A stretch of 64,000 bases of DNA. It comes from JAPOUP01 sp965201085. Its GTDB lineage: Bacteria; Pseudomonadota; Alphaproteobacteria; Rhodobacterales; Rhodobacteraceae. The first letter of the stretch is position 1. The number at the start of each line of letters is the position of its first letter. Shown here one piece after another: positions 55,733 to 64,000 of the stretch. The notes beneath the pieces were generated by a model. The model was not told the DNA's origin, made no database searches, and saw only the letters and a list, made by a program, of their open reading frames with translations. The stretch covers positions 868,001-932,000 of the forward strand of contig CBDAVS010000025.1 in assembly GCA_965201085.1 (NCBI GenBank). Direction: 5' to 3'. The position numbers and the translations under genes are program-made.

Positions 55733-56391
55733 CGCACTCTCACGATGTCGAAATTCTCGACGACCATGCCCATAGGATTCTGCATGAGAACCGGCTGATC
55801 GGCGATACGGCGCTGGCCGAGGACGAACGTGCCCTGGAAGCGGCGGGTGTCGTCGACGGTCCCAACCGACCGGCTGCGACGGGTCTCGGTCCATTCCGCC
55901 AGCCAGCTGCGACCGCCGACATGGACGACCGAGGCGACAGCGACAGCGACGGTCTGGCGCTCCGCCGTACGGAACGGGCTGGTGGCGGGATCGGTGGCCC
56001 ATTCCACGATTTTGCTGTCCGCCGTCGAATCCCGTTCCAGGAAGTGCTGGATACGCCGCAGGCGGCCCCGCATCACGGCGGTGTCGGTCGAGACCGAACG
56101 CCAGTCGCGCAGAAACGCGGCGAGTTCATGACGCACCGCCGCGTCGGGCCAGTCGCGGATCTCCTTCGGCGCGAGGATGGGGGCTGTCTGCCCGAGTTCG
56201 TCGACCGCGACGATATAAGGTACGTATTCCGACCGTACTGCCGCCCATATCCCGAAACAGACGGTAACAGCGGCCAGCACCGCCATGCACAGGAAAGCGC
56301 GGAACCACCGGTCGCGTTCCACGGCAAGACCGCCGAGGCGGTCCTCCCAGGCTGTCCGGGCACGGTCCCATGGATCGGGTGAGCCGGTCAT
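55729..56391 (-). CDS. trbF: Conjugation protein TrbF/VirB8
   Basis: The 220-residue protein has one N-terminal helix (AFLCMAVLAAVTVCFGIWAA) and a periplasmic NTF2-like domain (VDELGQTAPILA, LRDWRSVSTDTAVMRGRLRR, then WLAEWTETRRSRS). I chose ATG 56391 (MTGSPDPWDRARTAWEDRLG). An upstream start at 56445 is possible. The 80 bp before it contain a coding-like reading that may belong to the end of trbL. VirB8 is the inner-membrane scaffold of the channel. Confidence 0.88.
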   Translation of the reverse strand: MTGSPDPWDRARTAWEDRLGGLAVERDRWFRAFLCMAVLAAVTVCFGIWAAVRSEYVPYIVAVDELGQTAPILAPKEIRDWPDAAVRHELAAFLRDWRSVSTDTAVMRGRLRRIQHFLERDSTADSKIVEWATDPATSPFRTAERQTVAVAVASVVHVGGRSWLAEWTETRRSRSVGTVDDTRRFQGTFVLGQRRIADQPVLMQNPMGMVVENFDIVRVR

Positions 56392-56472
56392 GGCGATGTC
56401 GGGGCGGTCATGCGCCGCCTCCCTTCGGCCTGTTTCCCAGCGCATCGCGGACGCGTCCGAGGATCTCCGACC

Positions 56473-57525
56473 TCAGTTCGCCGCGCGCGGCGATCTCGCC
56501 CAGTCCATGCCACCACGGAGCCCGTCTCCAATTCCCGCCTTGGCGATCTCGCGGACCGGAGTTCCAGATTTCGCGGCGTCCAGGCTTCCGATGACCGCGC
56601 CCGCGGTTCCACCGCTGGCCGCCGCCGCAGAAGCGATGGCGGCGGTTTTCACGGCTCCGCCCACCGCCCGACCGGCGGCTTCGCCCGCACGCGTTCCAAG
56701 TTTCGAGCCTGTCACCAGGGTCTCAAGGGTTCCCGGCAGGGTCAGAATCAGGACAGCGGCCACGATCTGAAGCAGAAGCATCCCCATGGCGTTCTCGAAC
56801 CCGCCGCCCGAACCGGTGGCGATCGCCGTGGTTATCTCACCGGTCGCGGCGATCACGATCATCGCACCCAGCAGTTTGAACGCCTTTCCGATCAGCGACT
56901 TCACGTAGCTGATGGCGATACCCCTCGTTTCCGAAAGACCCGCGAATGCGAGGGCGATCACCCCGGCCAGCCCCGCAATATAGAGTTCGGCATACACAAC
57001 GACGACCATGGCCACCGCAACGGCGAGCACGATGACCGACGCTCCTGCCGCGAACACGTAGAACCACGTTCCTGGTCGCCGCACGGAGATTTCACCGAGC
57101 CATTCGACCGCGCGCTCCAGTCCGCTGGCGACGAGCGCCGAAGGACGTGCTTCGGTTCCACCGGCAACACTGGCGATGTCCAGCGCCGTCTGCGCCAGAA
57201 ACGCGACGATTTCGGGCACGCCGACGGCAACCGCCCAGACCATGGTGACGAAAGCGATCTGGTAGAGGAATCCCTGGAACACCGCATCGATACGGTCTTC
57301 GCCGATGGCCCATTTCCCGCCACGCCACACGAAGTCCACCACAAGAAGGACGAGAAGCAGCTGCTGCGCACGGGTGCCGAGGGTCGATCCAAGCCGATCA
57401 AGGGTGCCGGCCATGCTGTCGATGGCGCTGTCGAGCGTCGTACCGGTGTCGTTCACCTGAGCGAATGCCAGGTCAGGCGGCAGTGCTCCGAGCGCGACGG
57501 CGAGAAGGGCAGGGGCGAGACGCAC
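56473..57525 (-). CDS. trbL: Conjugation membrane protein TrbL/VirB6
   Basis: The 350-residue protein has a signal peptide (MRLAPALLAVALGALPPDLA), at least five membrane helices and a long Ala/Gly-rich cytoplasmic tail. VDFVWRGGKWAIGEDRID marks the TrbL core. The C-terminus as sequenced is WARSPRAAN. The next frame, however, continues in coding sense from about 56507 (LGEIAARGELRSEILGRVRD, ending KGGGA) to a stop at about 56414. A one-base indel may therefore have replaced the natural tail. VirB6 forms part of the inner-membrane channel. It starts 5 nt after trbJ. Confidence 0.82.
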   Translation of the reverse strand: MRLAPALLAVALGALPPDLAFAQVNDTGTTLDSAIDSMAGTLDRLGSTLGTRAQQLLLVLLVVDFVWRGGKWAIGEDRIDAVFQGFLYQIAFVTMVWAVAVGVPEIVAFLAQTALDIASVAGGTEARPSALVASGLERAVEWLGEISVRRPGTWFYVFAAGASVIVLAVAVAMVVVVYAELYIAGLAGVIALAFAGLSETRGIAISYVKSLIGKAFKLLGAMIVIAATGEITTAIATGSGGGFENAMGMLLLQIVAAVLILTLPGTLETLVTGSKLGTRAGEAAGRAVGGAVKTAAIASAAAASGGTAGAVIGSLDAAKSGTPVREIAKAGIGDGLRGGMDWARSPRAAN

Positions 57526-57530
57526 CGGGA

Positions 57531-58394
57531 TCAGTGCCGCGGGGTTCCGATGCCGAACAGCTCGTTCATGGTCCGCCCTGGCGGCGCGTTCCTCAGGCTC
57601 TCGATCGTTTCGTGAACCTCCCTTTCGTGCAGACGTTCGGCCGCCTCACGACTGTCCATATCGTTCAGGACGCGGCTCCAGGCGACCGAAACGGTCTCCG
57701 ACTGCGTCGCCGTTATGCGGCGCAGGTCGTTGATCTGCCTCGCCATGGACGCCGCGATGTCGTTCGCGCCCTGAAGAACCTGCATCTGGCCGTCTTCCGT
57801 GCTGAACTGGCCGGTGATGCGGTCCAGCAGCCGGGCCTCGGTCTCCACGTCCTCCAAAGTCAGTCCGGACTGGCGCAGACCTGTCTCCAGCGAGGCGTGC
57901 CAGCGGTCGTTCCATTCAGTGTAGCTTTCGGCGACTGCGGCGCGGTCGAGTCCGCGCCGGTCGAAAAGCGGGTCGGTGACGAGATCGCTGCGGAGGAACC
58001 GGTCAAGCTCTGTGCCCGACTGGACGATGCCGCCGGTGCTGTCGGCGATCCGTCTGAGCTTCAGGACAGGCTCGATCGCCGCCGCGACATGCCGGTCGGG
58101 CAGCTTCGCGATGTTCCGGCGCATGATTTCGAATGATAATATCTGTGTCCTGAGCTGTTCCAGCTGTGCGGTCAGGCTTTCGGTTTCGGTCGAGAGTATC
58201 TGCCCTTCCAGGCTGGCGATCACGGCGAGCTCCGCGTTGTTGAGACGCTGCGTCCATTCCGTGGCCTTGCCGGTCAGCCCTCCGGCGGACGTGATGTCGG
58301 GGATGGTGGTCAGCGCGGCGGCGAATGCCATAGCGGCAAGCGCGGTCGTTACGGAAAGCGGGCGGGTTCCTTTGAATTTCCTCCTCTCTTTCAA
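57531..58394 (-). CDS. trbJ: Conjugation protein TrbJ/VirB5-like
   Basis: The protein is about 287 residues, helical and periplasmic. A signal peptide (RPLSVTTALAAMAFAAALTT, cleaved near TSAGG) is followed by coiled-coil sequence (LTAQLEQLRTQILSFEIMRR and DIAASMARQINDLRRI). The C-terminus is NELFGIGTPRH. This is the composition of TrbJ, a minor pilus component. No ATG gives a complete signal peptide. TTG 58394 does, while an AGGAGG at about 58380 lies downstream of it with no start codon at the right distance, so the start is unsettled. ATG 58331 would give 266 residues. Confidence 0.78.
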   Translation of the reverse strand: MKERRKFKGTRPLSVTTALAAMAFAAALTTIPDITSAGGLTGKATEWTQRLNNAELAVIASLEGQILSTETESLTAQLEQLRTQILSFEIMRRNIAKLPDRHVAAAIEPVLKLRRIADSTGGIVQSGTELDRFLRSDLVTDPLFDRRGLDRAAVAESYTEWNDRWHASLETGLRQSGLTLEDVETEARLLDRITGQFSTEDGQMQVLQGANDIAASMARQINDLRRITATQSETVSVAWSRVLNDMDSREAAERLHEREVHETIESLRNAPPGRTMNELFGIGTPRH

Positions 58395-58626
58395 AGGTCT
58401 GTCCCTTTGTTCATGGTTCCTTTTCGCGGATTTCAGGTGGTGCAGGGCGAACGGAACAGTGTCCGCCGTCGTCGCCCGCAGCAGGCGCAGCGATCTTGGT
58501 TTCCAGAATCCTTTCGATATCATCGGCCTATCCTTTCTTCGGATACGACAGGGGATCCCAAAGCCTCGAGCCGCACGACGGGAGCGGTCGCGAGGCGCGG
58601 ATTCCGCTTTGGAAAACAGTGTTCGT

Positions 58627-60984
58627 TCAGGCGGCGACCGCATCGGAAAGATCCTTCTTCCAGTAGTCTGGATCCCCTGCCGACAGCTTCGCGGCCCGGG
58701 CGCTGTCTTCGGTGCTTGTCCGACCGAGAATGGACAGCGCGGCGGGGCCGAGCGGAAAGCTAACGACCCTGCGGCCTTCGGGCTGGACGACATACAGATC
58801 CTGTTTCGGTGTGATCGAAGCGATCAGCGCGATCTGGGACGGCGACAGCCCGAGCGATGTGTAATGGGGGGCCGAAACCGAGGTTTCCGCCTCCGGGTTC
58901 GGCATGAATATCCGTGTGGGGCAGCTCTCGAGAAGATCCTCTGTGATCTGCGCTTTGGCCGCGTCAGCTACCGACTGGGTCGCCATAACCACCGCGACGT
59001 TGCTTTTACGGCCCTCTTTCAGCCAGCTGCGGATACGGTTTACGAACAGTTCGTGCTCGAAGAAACTCCAGGCCTCGTCGAGGATCACCAGCGTCGGGCG
59101 ACCGTCGAACCTACGCGCCACCTGCGCGAAAATGTAGTCGAGCGACAGAACGGCGACGGCGCTCGAACCGGTGAACAGCGCATGCGTCTCGAATACGGTG
59201 AAAGCTGTGCCATCCTCGGCTTCAAAAGCGGAACCGATCTCCAGGCCGTCCTGCTCGAAAGCGCCGGCATAGGGGCCGACAAGCCAGGTATCGATCGCGA
59301 CCCGGAGCGCACTGTCCTGTACGTAATCACGGACTTCCTGAAGCCGCGGACGGTTCGACCGACCCAGAGAGGTCACGGCGTTCCTCAGTTCCTCCGCCTG
59401 TTCCGCAGTGCAGTCGGCACCTCCGAGATGCACCAGCTCCAGCAGCCAGTCGGAGGCCCATGCCGGGCCGAGCTCCGCCATGTGCGCCAACGGCGCGACC
59501 CCGTTCGCATCACTGCCACCGGGCTCCAGAAAACGACCACCAAGCGCGAGGCATGCATGCCGGATCGACTGCTGCCGGTCAAAGTAGATCACCTGTGCGC
59601 GTGGATAGCGCAGCCATGCTGTGGACAGCAGCCCGAGAAGAACGGACTTTCCGGCGCCTGTGGGCCCGAAGACCAGTGTATGGCCCACTTCCGCATGGTG
59701 CAGGTTGAAACTGAACGCCTGGCCGGTCCGCGCCCGTGCAGGAAGCAGCGCGGGTGTTCCGGACGGCAGGTGGGGAGAGGGACAGCGGGCGAGGCCCTGC
59801 CACGTTCCCCTGACCGGGATGAAATCAGCCATCGCACGGGCACGCAGCACAACGCTGCGTGCGTTGTTGCGGCTGTGACCCGGAAGCGCCGACAGCAGGG
59901 CGGGAACCGCGTTGACGCGCTCCTCGCGCAGGCCGATACGCCGTTCGCCCGCTGCCTCCATGACCGCCGACGTCAGTCTGGCGAGACTTCCGTCGCTGTC
60001 CTCTTCGGTTGCGTGGAGCAGGAACAGCGAGAGGTAGCGGCCATGCCCTTCGTCACCGAGGCTGGCGCGGGCGATGGTGGACTCGACCCCTTCGGCCATC
60101 GCGTCTTCGAAACGGCCCCTCCGACCGCTTCCCTCACCAGCCAGATCCGCCGCGAAGTCGGCCGCCGACTGCCGCCACCAACGTTGGATGGTCCGTGCCA
60201 GCCGCCGCGTGGACGCTGGTGACAGCGCGTCGTATCGCGTCACCCAGGCAAAGGTACGGTCGATGTCCTGGAACCGCTCGAACGGCGCGATCTGATATTC
60301 ACCGGGCAGGCCGTCAATTGCGAGCAGCGCCGATGCACGTCCGTCGATCCGAAGCGGCCCAAAACGGGACGGCTGGACCACATCGGCACCAAGCAGCGCA
60401 TCGATACCGAGGGGCATGGACCATTCCCTGAACGGAGGCACGGGACGGCCAGGCAGCAGTAGATCGGCGAGCGCACCGCAGAGCGCACAGTGTCCCTCCC
60501 GATCAGGCAGGAATCTTTCGAGACCGATCACCGAACCGAACCGGGAAGAGATCCGGGTGCACTCGGATTCGAACTCCTCGATCTGTCCCGACAGACTACC
60601 GGAATCCGGTGGCCTCTTCCATGCCAGGAATATGTCCAGGCTGTCGGACCAGGTCACACCCGGCGCTCCGAGTAGCGAACTGGCCTCGACCGCGAGGGCG
60701 TCAAGCGCGGAGTTGCCGGTTTCGGGTGGCGCTCCTCCGCTCGCCGACGGCGACCAGGGCCTGCGGCGGAATACGCTCCAAAGGGTATGTGGATCACCGA
60801 GACCCGATAGCGCGAACGAGAGATGCCGCAGTCTGGCGGCGAACGCGTCCGGCTCGATGCTTTCACTGTCGATGCCGGTGACCTGCCATCCGGCGAGCAG
60901 GGCTCCGTCTTTGCAGAGGACGACCCCGGGTGCGATGACCGCCGACCAGTTCAGGACATCGATGAATCGGCGAACCCGGGTCAT
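58627..60984 (-). CDS. trbE: Conjugation ATPase TrbE/VirB4
   Basis: This is the large cytoplasmic ATPase that powers pilus assembly and substrate transfer. The 785-residue protein has the VirB4 N-terminal domain, Walker A GPTGAGKS at 440-447, Walker B TLVILDEAW with Asp636 and Glu637, and VAVVMATQSVADAAK further on. The length is typical. The start overlaps the trbH-like stop by 4 nt. The gap to trbJ (232 bp) is the longest in the operon and holds no recognisable gene. The frame is intact. Confidence 0.93.
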   Translation of the reverse strand: MTRVRRFIDVLNWSAVIAPGVVLCKDGALLAGWQVTGIDSESIEPDAFAARLRHLSFALSGLGDPHTLWSVFRRRPWSPSASGGAPPETGNSALDALAVEASSLLGAPGVTWSDSLDIFLAWKRPPDSGSLSGQIEEFESECTRISSRFGSVIGLERFLPDREGHCALCGALADLLLPGRPVPPFREWSMPLGIDALLGADVVQPSRFGPLRIDGRASALLAIDGLPGEYQIAPFERFQDIDRTFAWVTRYDALSPASTRRLARTIQRWWRQSAADFAADLAGEGSGRRGRFEDAMAEGVESTIARASLGDEGHGRYLSLFLLHATEEDSDGSLARLTSAVMEAAGERRIGLREERVNAVPALLSALPGHSRNNARSVVLRARAMADFIPVRGTWQGLARCPSPHLPSGTPALLPARARTGQAFSFNLHHAEVGHTLVFGPTGAGKSVLLGLLSTAWLRYPRAQVIYFDRQQSIRHACLALGGRFLEPGGSDANGVAPLAHMAELGPAWASDWLLELVHLGGADCTAEQAEELRNAVTSLGRSNRPRLQEVRDYVQDSALRVAIDTWLVGPYAGAFEQDGLEIGSAFEAEDGTAFTVFETHALFTGSSAVAVLSLDYIFAQVARRFDGRPTLVILDEAWSFFEHELFVNRIRSWLKEGRKSNVAVVMATQSVADAAKAQITEDLLESCPTRIFMPNPEAETSVSAPHYTSLGLSPSQIALIASITPKQDLYVVQPEGRRVVSFPLGPAALSILGRTSTEDSARAAKLSAGDPDYWKKDLSDAVAA

Positions 60985-61451
60985 CGCCCAGCCTCCCTCG
61001 GTGCGTAGGTGTCGGGGGAAAGGCGCTGGACACTGACCGCACCGACGGCGACGACGCCGGTTCGGACGGGCAGGTAGGGCCGTGCGATCCGTAGACCACT
61101 ACCGATCTCCGCGATGGCCGATACGGTTTCGCGGTCGATCCGAGCGACGCGGATGCGGAATTCCGTACCGCCAAGTCCCGCCTCGTCGATCCTGAACCCG
61201 GCCCTGCGAAGGTATTCCAGCGCGTGGCGTTCGCACCGGGTCCGGCGGTGCGGCGCAACGAGAACCGTTCGCTTCAGCGATACCTGACCGTGAATCTCGC
61301 GGGCAAGGTCGTAGCCGATGGCGCAGGCCTGCGCCTCGGTCAGTCGTGGGTCTGCGGTAGTGAAAAGCGGAACGGCACGGGTTCCGGAAAATCCACCGCA
61401 GCCTGCGAGGAGGACGAGGAACAATACGAAGGGAACGGAGCGACCCTTCAT
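60981..61451 (-). CDS. TrbH-like lipoprotein of the conjugation operon
   Basis: The 156-residue protein starts MKGRSVPFVLFLVLLAGCGG, a lipoprotein signal with lipobox LLAGC. The mature part includes TEAQACAIGYDLAREIHGQV, FRIRVARIDRETVSAIAEIG and RIARPYLPVRTGVVAVGAVS. Its position between trbG and trbE and its lipobox suggest a TrbH or VirB7 role, stabilising the outer-membrane pore. The sequence itself gives no firm family. An upstream start at 61505 would bury the lipobox, so I used 61451. Confidence 0.7.
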   Translation of the reverse strand: MKGRSVPFVLFLVLLAGCGGFSGTRAVPLFTTADPRLTEAQACAIGYDLAREIHGQVSLKRTVLVAPHRRTRCERHALEYLRRAGFRIDEAGLGGTEFRIRVARIDRETVSAIAEIGSGLRIARPYLPVRTGVVAVGAVSVQRLSPDTYAPREAGR

Positions 61452-61530
61452 TGGGCACCCGTCAGCGGAAGGCGCATCCACCAAGTTACATCTGCGGCCT
61501 GACACGGCACCGGGATGTCCATGCGGAACG

Positions 61531-62289
61531 TCATCGGGTGTTCATCCGGCGAATGCGAACGCGCTTCCGACCGGCCTGAAGCCAGATATCGGAGATCACC
61601 CGGTCAGCGACAAGCCGGTCGCCTCCTTCAGTGACCCGGGTGTTGAGCGCCTGGTTTTCCTCCCCCCGCCCGGGAATGACCGCCGGAAGCGTACCCCTGT
61701 ACCGTGGATGGAGATCGATATAGGTGCGGTTGCCGTCGGCGAATACGCGGACAGGTCGGAACGGGGCGTCACCGTCGATCCTGAAGCCGAAATCCAGGTC
61801 CTCAACCAGACGGGTGCCGGCTGCGGTGGAAACACCCTCCCGATCAAGGCGGGCTCTACGGGCGGAGGCGACCGCCTCTGCGGCGGCTGTCGCCGCTGCC
61901 TCCTCCTCTGCTTCGCGCTTCCTGCGCTCCTCGATGGCGGCCTCCGCCGCCCGCGCCGCTGAATCCGGATAGCGGAACGACAGGATCGGAGTGTGCACGT
62001 CCGGGTCGCTGACGAGTGATATGGTGTAGAGCCGGCGATCCGTCGGAATGACTAGGTTGGTGTGTCCGGCGTCCTCGGCTGGTTTGACCTCCAGCACGAC
62101 GGTCTCTGGATCGCGGCCCTGGACCTTCGCCACGACCTGCCAGCGCGCGGTGTCGCCCCAGCTTGGCGTGTCGGTTAGCTTCTCGCCCTTTTCCAGTTCG
62201 ATGTAGCAAACCGTGAGCGGTGAGCAGAGAGCCTGCGGGATCGCCGCGCCGAACGTCGTCACCACCCGGCCTGCCGTTCCGACGGCCAC
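61531..62289 (-). CDS. trbG: TrbG/VirB9 outer-membrane channel protein, C-terminal part
   Basis: The protein holds the whole VirB9 fold. PLTVCYIELEKGEKLTDTPS, then GDTARWQVV, LEVKPAEDAGHTNLVIPTDR and LYTISLVSDPDVHTPILSFR form the N-terminal domain. A charged helical linker (RRKREAEEEAAA) and the C-terminal domain with VRVFADGNRTYIDLHPRYRG follow. It has no signal peptide of its own, although VirB9 is exported. The upstream frame at 62311-62829 has one, lies in the same frame and is separated only by a TGA at 62308-62310. The true gene was probably 61531-62829. Confidence 0.85.
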   Translation of the reverse strand: MAVGTAGRVVTTFGAAIPQALCSPLTVCYIELEKGEKLTDTPSWGDTARWQVVAKVQGRDPETVVLEVKPAEDAGHTNLVIPTDRRLYTISLVSDPDVHTPILSFRYPDSAARAAEAAIEERRKREAEEEAAATAAAEAVASARRARLDREGVSTAAGTRLVEDLDFGFRIDGDAPFRPVRVFADGNRTYIDLHPRYRGTLPAVIPGRGEENQALNTRVTEGGDRLVADRVISDIWLQAGRKRVRIRRMNTR

Positions 62290-62307
62290 AGGTCCAGCGC
62301 GTGTGGT

Positions 62308-62829
62308 TCATTCGGACGCCGCCGCACGTGTGCGGTCGGTCTGGTCCTCCGGAACGGTGGCGGTTTCCCTCCGCCTCTCCTTTCCGAGTTCCGACGCGAT
62401 CCACGCTTCCAGGCTGGCGTTCGTCCGTCCGTCAGCGACCGCCTGCCGCCACAGTCCCGCCAGCACCGCGAAGGGCGTCTGCGGTCCGGAAGGGATCTGC
62501 AGTGGGTCGGGGAGTTGGGATTGTGGCGGTTCTTCGTCCGTTGGCTCTCCTGCGGTGGATTCACCGTCCGGCACCTGCCTGTCGGCGTGCGGATCAATCC
62601 CGTCCGCCGCCGGGACCGGGTCCGCGCCGGGTGGCCCGGATGCGCCAGGAGACTCCGTCTGAGATCGCTGATCCGGAGGCTGCGTCTCCTCCTCGGTCTG
62701 CCGCTCCGTTCCACCCTCACCGACCAGCGGGAGAAGATCCGTCCCGATACCGGTCGGTAGCGAATCCCGCGCAGCCACAGGCATGGCCAGCATGACCATC
62801 AACAGGACGGATCGGATCGGGCCCGTCAC
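62308..62829 (-). pseudogene. Signal peptide and Pro/Glu-rich N-terminal part of TrbG, cut by a TGA
   Basis: The 173-residue frame starts MTGPIRSVLLMVMLAMPVAA, a Sec signal peptide. A long acidic, proline-rich region follows, then a helical segment (FAVLAGLWRQAVADGRTNAS, LEAWIASELGKERRRE). It stops at TGA 62308-62310. The next codons continue in the same frame into the VirB9 domain (GPVAVGTAGRVVTTFGAAIP). An independent small exported protein is the alternative. A one-codon interruption of trbG is my preferred reading. The start overlaps the trbC stop by 4 nt. Confidence 0.65.
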
Positions 62830-63260
62830 CCGGAATCCCCCTTTCCGACGGTAAGGAACGAGGGCTGCGTCTCCTCCATCTCAGGGATCGGTGCGATGGC
62901 CTCCCGGTGATCGGGAAGGGTGAAGGCCCTCGACCCGCCGAACAGGTTCCCGATGACCGTATCGGCGAGAATTACGATGCCGCCGGCGATCACCACGATG
63001 GGCATGCGTCGGGCAAAGCCGCTGAACTCCCCGCCGAGGGCCAGTGTACCAACGGTTATGACAAGTGCGACAATGACCACGGCATAGGCCATCGGGCCTG
63101 TCACGAAATCGACGAACTGGGTGAGAGGCGAACCACCACCGAAGATGTTGTCGGCGGCCATGGCTGCGCTTCCGGTTACCGTCGCGAGGGACGCGGCGGC
63201 GAGCGGGGCGGATGATCCGGTGGAGCGGCTGAGGCGATGGCGCTGGCAGTCAGGCTTCAT
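62826..63260 (-). CDS. trbC: Pilin precursor TrbC/VirB2
   Basis: The 144-residue protein has an unusually long leader (MKPDCQRHRLSRSTGSSAPL, cleaved near SAAMAADN). Two membrane helices follow (MAYAVVIVALVITVGTLALG and MPIVVIAGGIVILADTVIGN), which is the VirB2/TrbC layout. An additional 30-residue tail (EAIAPIPEMEETQPSFLTVG) is longer than in most pilins. TraF encoded in the same operon would process it. I chose ATG 63260. As sequenced the frame is continuous with trbB upstream, with no stop between them. Confidence 0.85.
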   Translation of the reverse strand: MKPDCQRHRLSRSTGSSAPLAAASLATVTGSAAMAADNIFGGGSPLTQFVDFVTGPMAYAVVIVALVITVGTLALGGEFSGFARRMPIVVIAGGIVILADTVIGNLFGGSRAFTLPDHREAIAPIPEMEETQPSFLTVGKGDSG

Positions 63261-64000
63261 GAAGATTCTCCAGGTAGGGGGCGGCGCTGCCAGGACGCAC
63301 GGTCCCGGCGATGATGTTACGATGGGTCGGCCGGTGCCGCGTTGGACGAAGGCGATCATGTCCGCTGACTGGAGGAGGGTCGGCGTGGGATCGGCGGACA
63401 CCGCCTCCGTCGCCAGCATCCTAAGCCGGTCAAACACCTCGGACGCCGAGTTCGCATGCAACGTGGCGAGACCACCGGGATGCCCGGTGTTCCATGCCTT
63501 AATCAAGGTCATAAGAACGTGGCCGTCACGTACTTCGCCGACGATTATGCGGTCAGGCGCCAGACGTAGCGCGGATTTCAGTAGCCGGTCCATTCCCACC
63601 GAGTCCGCCGTGCGCAGTGGCAGGGTGTTCTCCAGCGGTGAGCGGATTTCGGGTGTGTCCTCAATGACCACAAGCCGCGTCTGCGGGGCGACCAGGGCGA
63701 GTTCGTGCAGGCAGGCGTTCAGGAGGGTCGTCTTTCCCGATCCGGTCGCACCGGCGATCAGGATGTTCTTTCGGGTGGCGATGGCGGTCGATAGAATCCG
63801 GCGGGGCTGCCTGTCAGGGATGAAGTCCTCAAGCGTGACCTTCAGCTCGGAATGACGGCGGATCGAAAAGCATGGCCTGTCCACGACCGGCGGACGCAGC
63901 GCTTCGATGCGGTGGGCCGTCCCGGGAATCCGCCCGGAGAATATCGGTCGATCGGCGGCGATACGGGAGTTGGAGTTGGTCGCACACCACCGGACAAAGC
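63250..64000 (-). CDS. trbB: Conjugation ATPase TrbB/VirB11, partial at the window edge
   Basis: This is a hexameric secretion ATPase. The N-terminal part enters from the right edge (SRIAADRPIFSGRIPGTAHR, then IEALRPPVVDRPCFSIRR). Walker A is ILIAGATGSGKTTLLN. The Asp box VVIEDTPEI, Walker B RIIVGEVRDGH and the His box GGLATLHANSA follow. The frame that carries these runs on into trbC. A C-terminus in the neighbouring frame (NIIAGTVRPGSAAPYLENLH, stop at 63250-63252) overlaps the trbC start, as expected in an operon. A one-base indel near 63320 is therefore likely. Confidence 0.85.

Noticed and set aside
57976..60222. A 748-residue plus-strand open frame opposite trbJ and trbE.
   Set aside because: It lies antisense to the well-supported trbE and trbJ and has no domain. 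It is a shadow of GC-rich coding DNA.
1..64000. CRISPR arrays.
   Set aside because: No regularly spaced short repeats and no cas genes were seen. The repeats found are IS copies, a MITE and one two-copy tandem repeat.

Overview
The window looks like a chromosomal segment, with an integrated conjugative or genomic island, from a GC-rich alphaproteobacterium. It is most likely a member of Rhodobacterales: mutY, a DUF721/DciA gene and dsbA are adjacent, and tauR-xsc and proV-proW remnants are present. The genome appears IS-rich and in decay. I count at least eight IS elements or IS fragments and more than ten genes broken by frameshifts, nonsense codons or insertions.

Bases 1-9.6 kb hold housekeeping genes broken up by insertion sequences. 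They are the 3' end of rnhB cut by an IS5-like element, an EamA transporter, a VOC-family protein whose end runs into a 120-bp tandem repeat, a second IS5-like copy, mutY, dciA, dsbA, lpxK, a small hypothetical gene, and a proV-proW glycine betaine transporter remnant truncated at both ends by IS. Bases 9.6-25.9 kb are a scrapyard. It holds an IS481 remnant interrupted by a decayed IS5 copy, a large autotransporter with FN3 and Calx-beta domains, an ISNCY-like fragment, pseudogenes of tauR and xsc (taurine/sulfoacetaldehyde metabolism), one intact IS5-family element with clear ends, a tRNA-Phe-like 3' remnant, an HNH-Excalibur nuclease remnant and a complete IS66 element.

Bases 26.0-41.4 kb, all on the minus strand, are a phosphorothioation (PT) defence locus. 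The gene order is sspA (cysteine desulfurase), sspB (DUF4007), sspC (large ATPase), sspD (PAPS-reductase-like sulfurtransferase), then sspF, sspG and sspH (the DptF/G/H restriction module). Most genes overlap by 4 nt. As sequenced, sspD carries a frameshift, and 36 bp identical to the intact IS5 transposase lie between sspD and sspF. A 151-bp MITE-like element with 33-bp inverted repeats lies upstream.

Bases 41.8-46.2 kb (plus strand) carry a GlxA-type regulator with a frameshift in a G tract, followed by two TSPPY DNA methyltransferases and a phospholipase-D-fold nuclease. This arrangement resembles the BfiI type IIS restriction-modification system. Both methyltransferases look damaged while the nuclease is open.

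Bases 47.0-64.0 kb (minus strand) are one long conjugation operon of the Trb/VirB type. From the right edge it runs trbB, trbC, a split trbG, a trbH-like lipoprotein, trbE, trbJ, trbL, trbF, trbI, a lysozyme-TrbL fusion, a second lysozyme-like protein, traB, traG, a small gene, traF, a TraD-like gene and a methyltransferase. No relaxase or integrase is visible. The defence cluster next to a conjugation operon suggests a decaying mobile island. The many single-base frameshifts could be real decay or consensus errors, and raw reads should decide.
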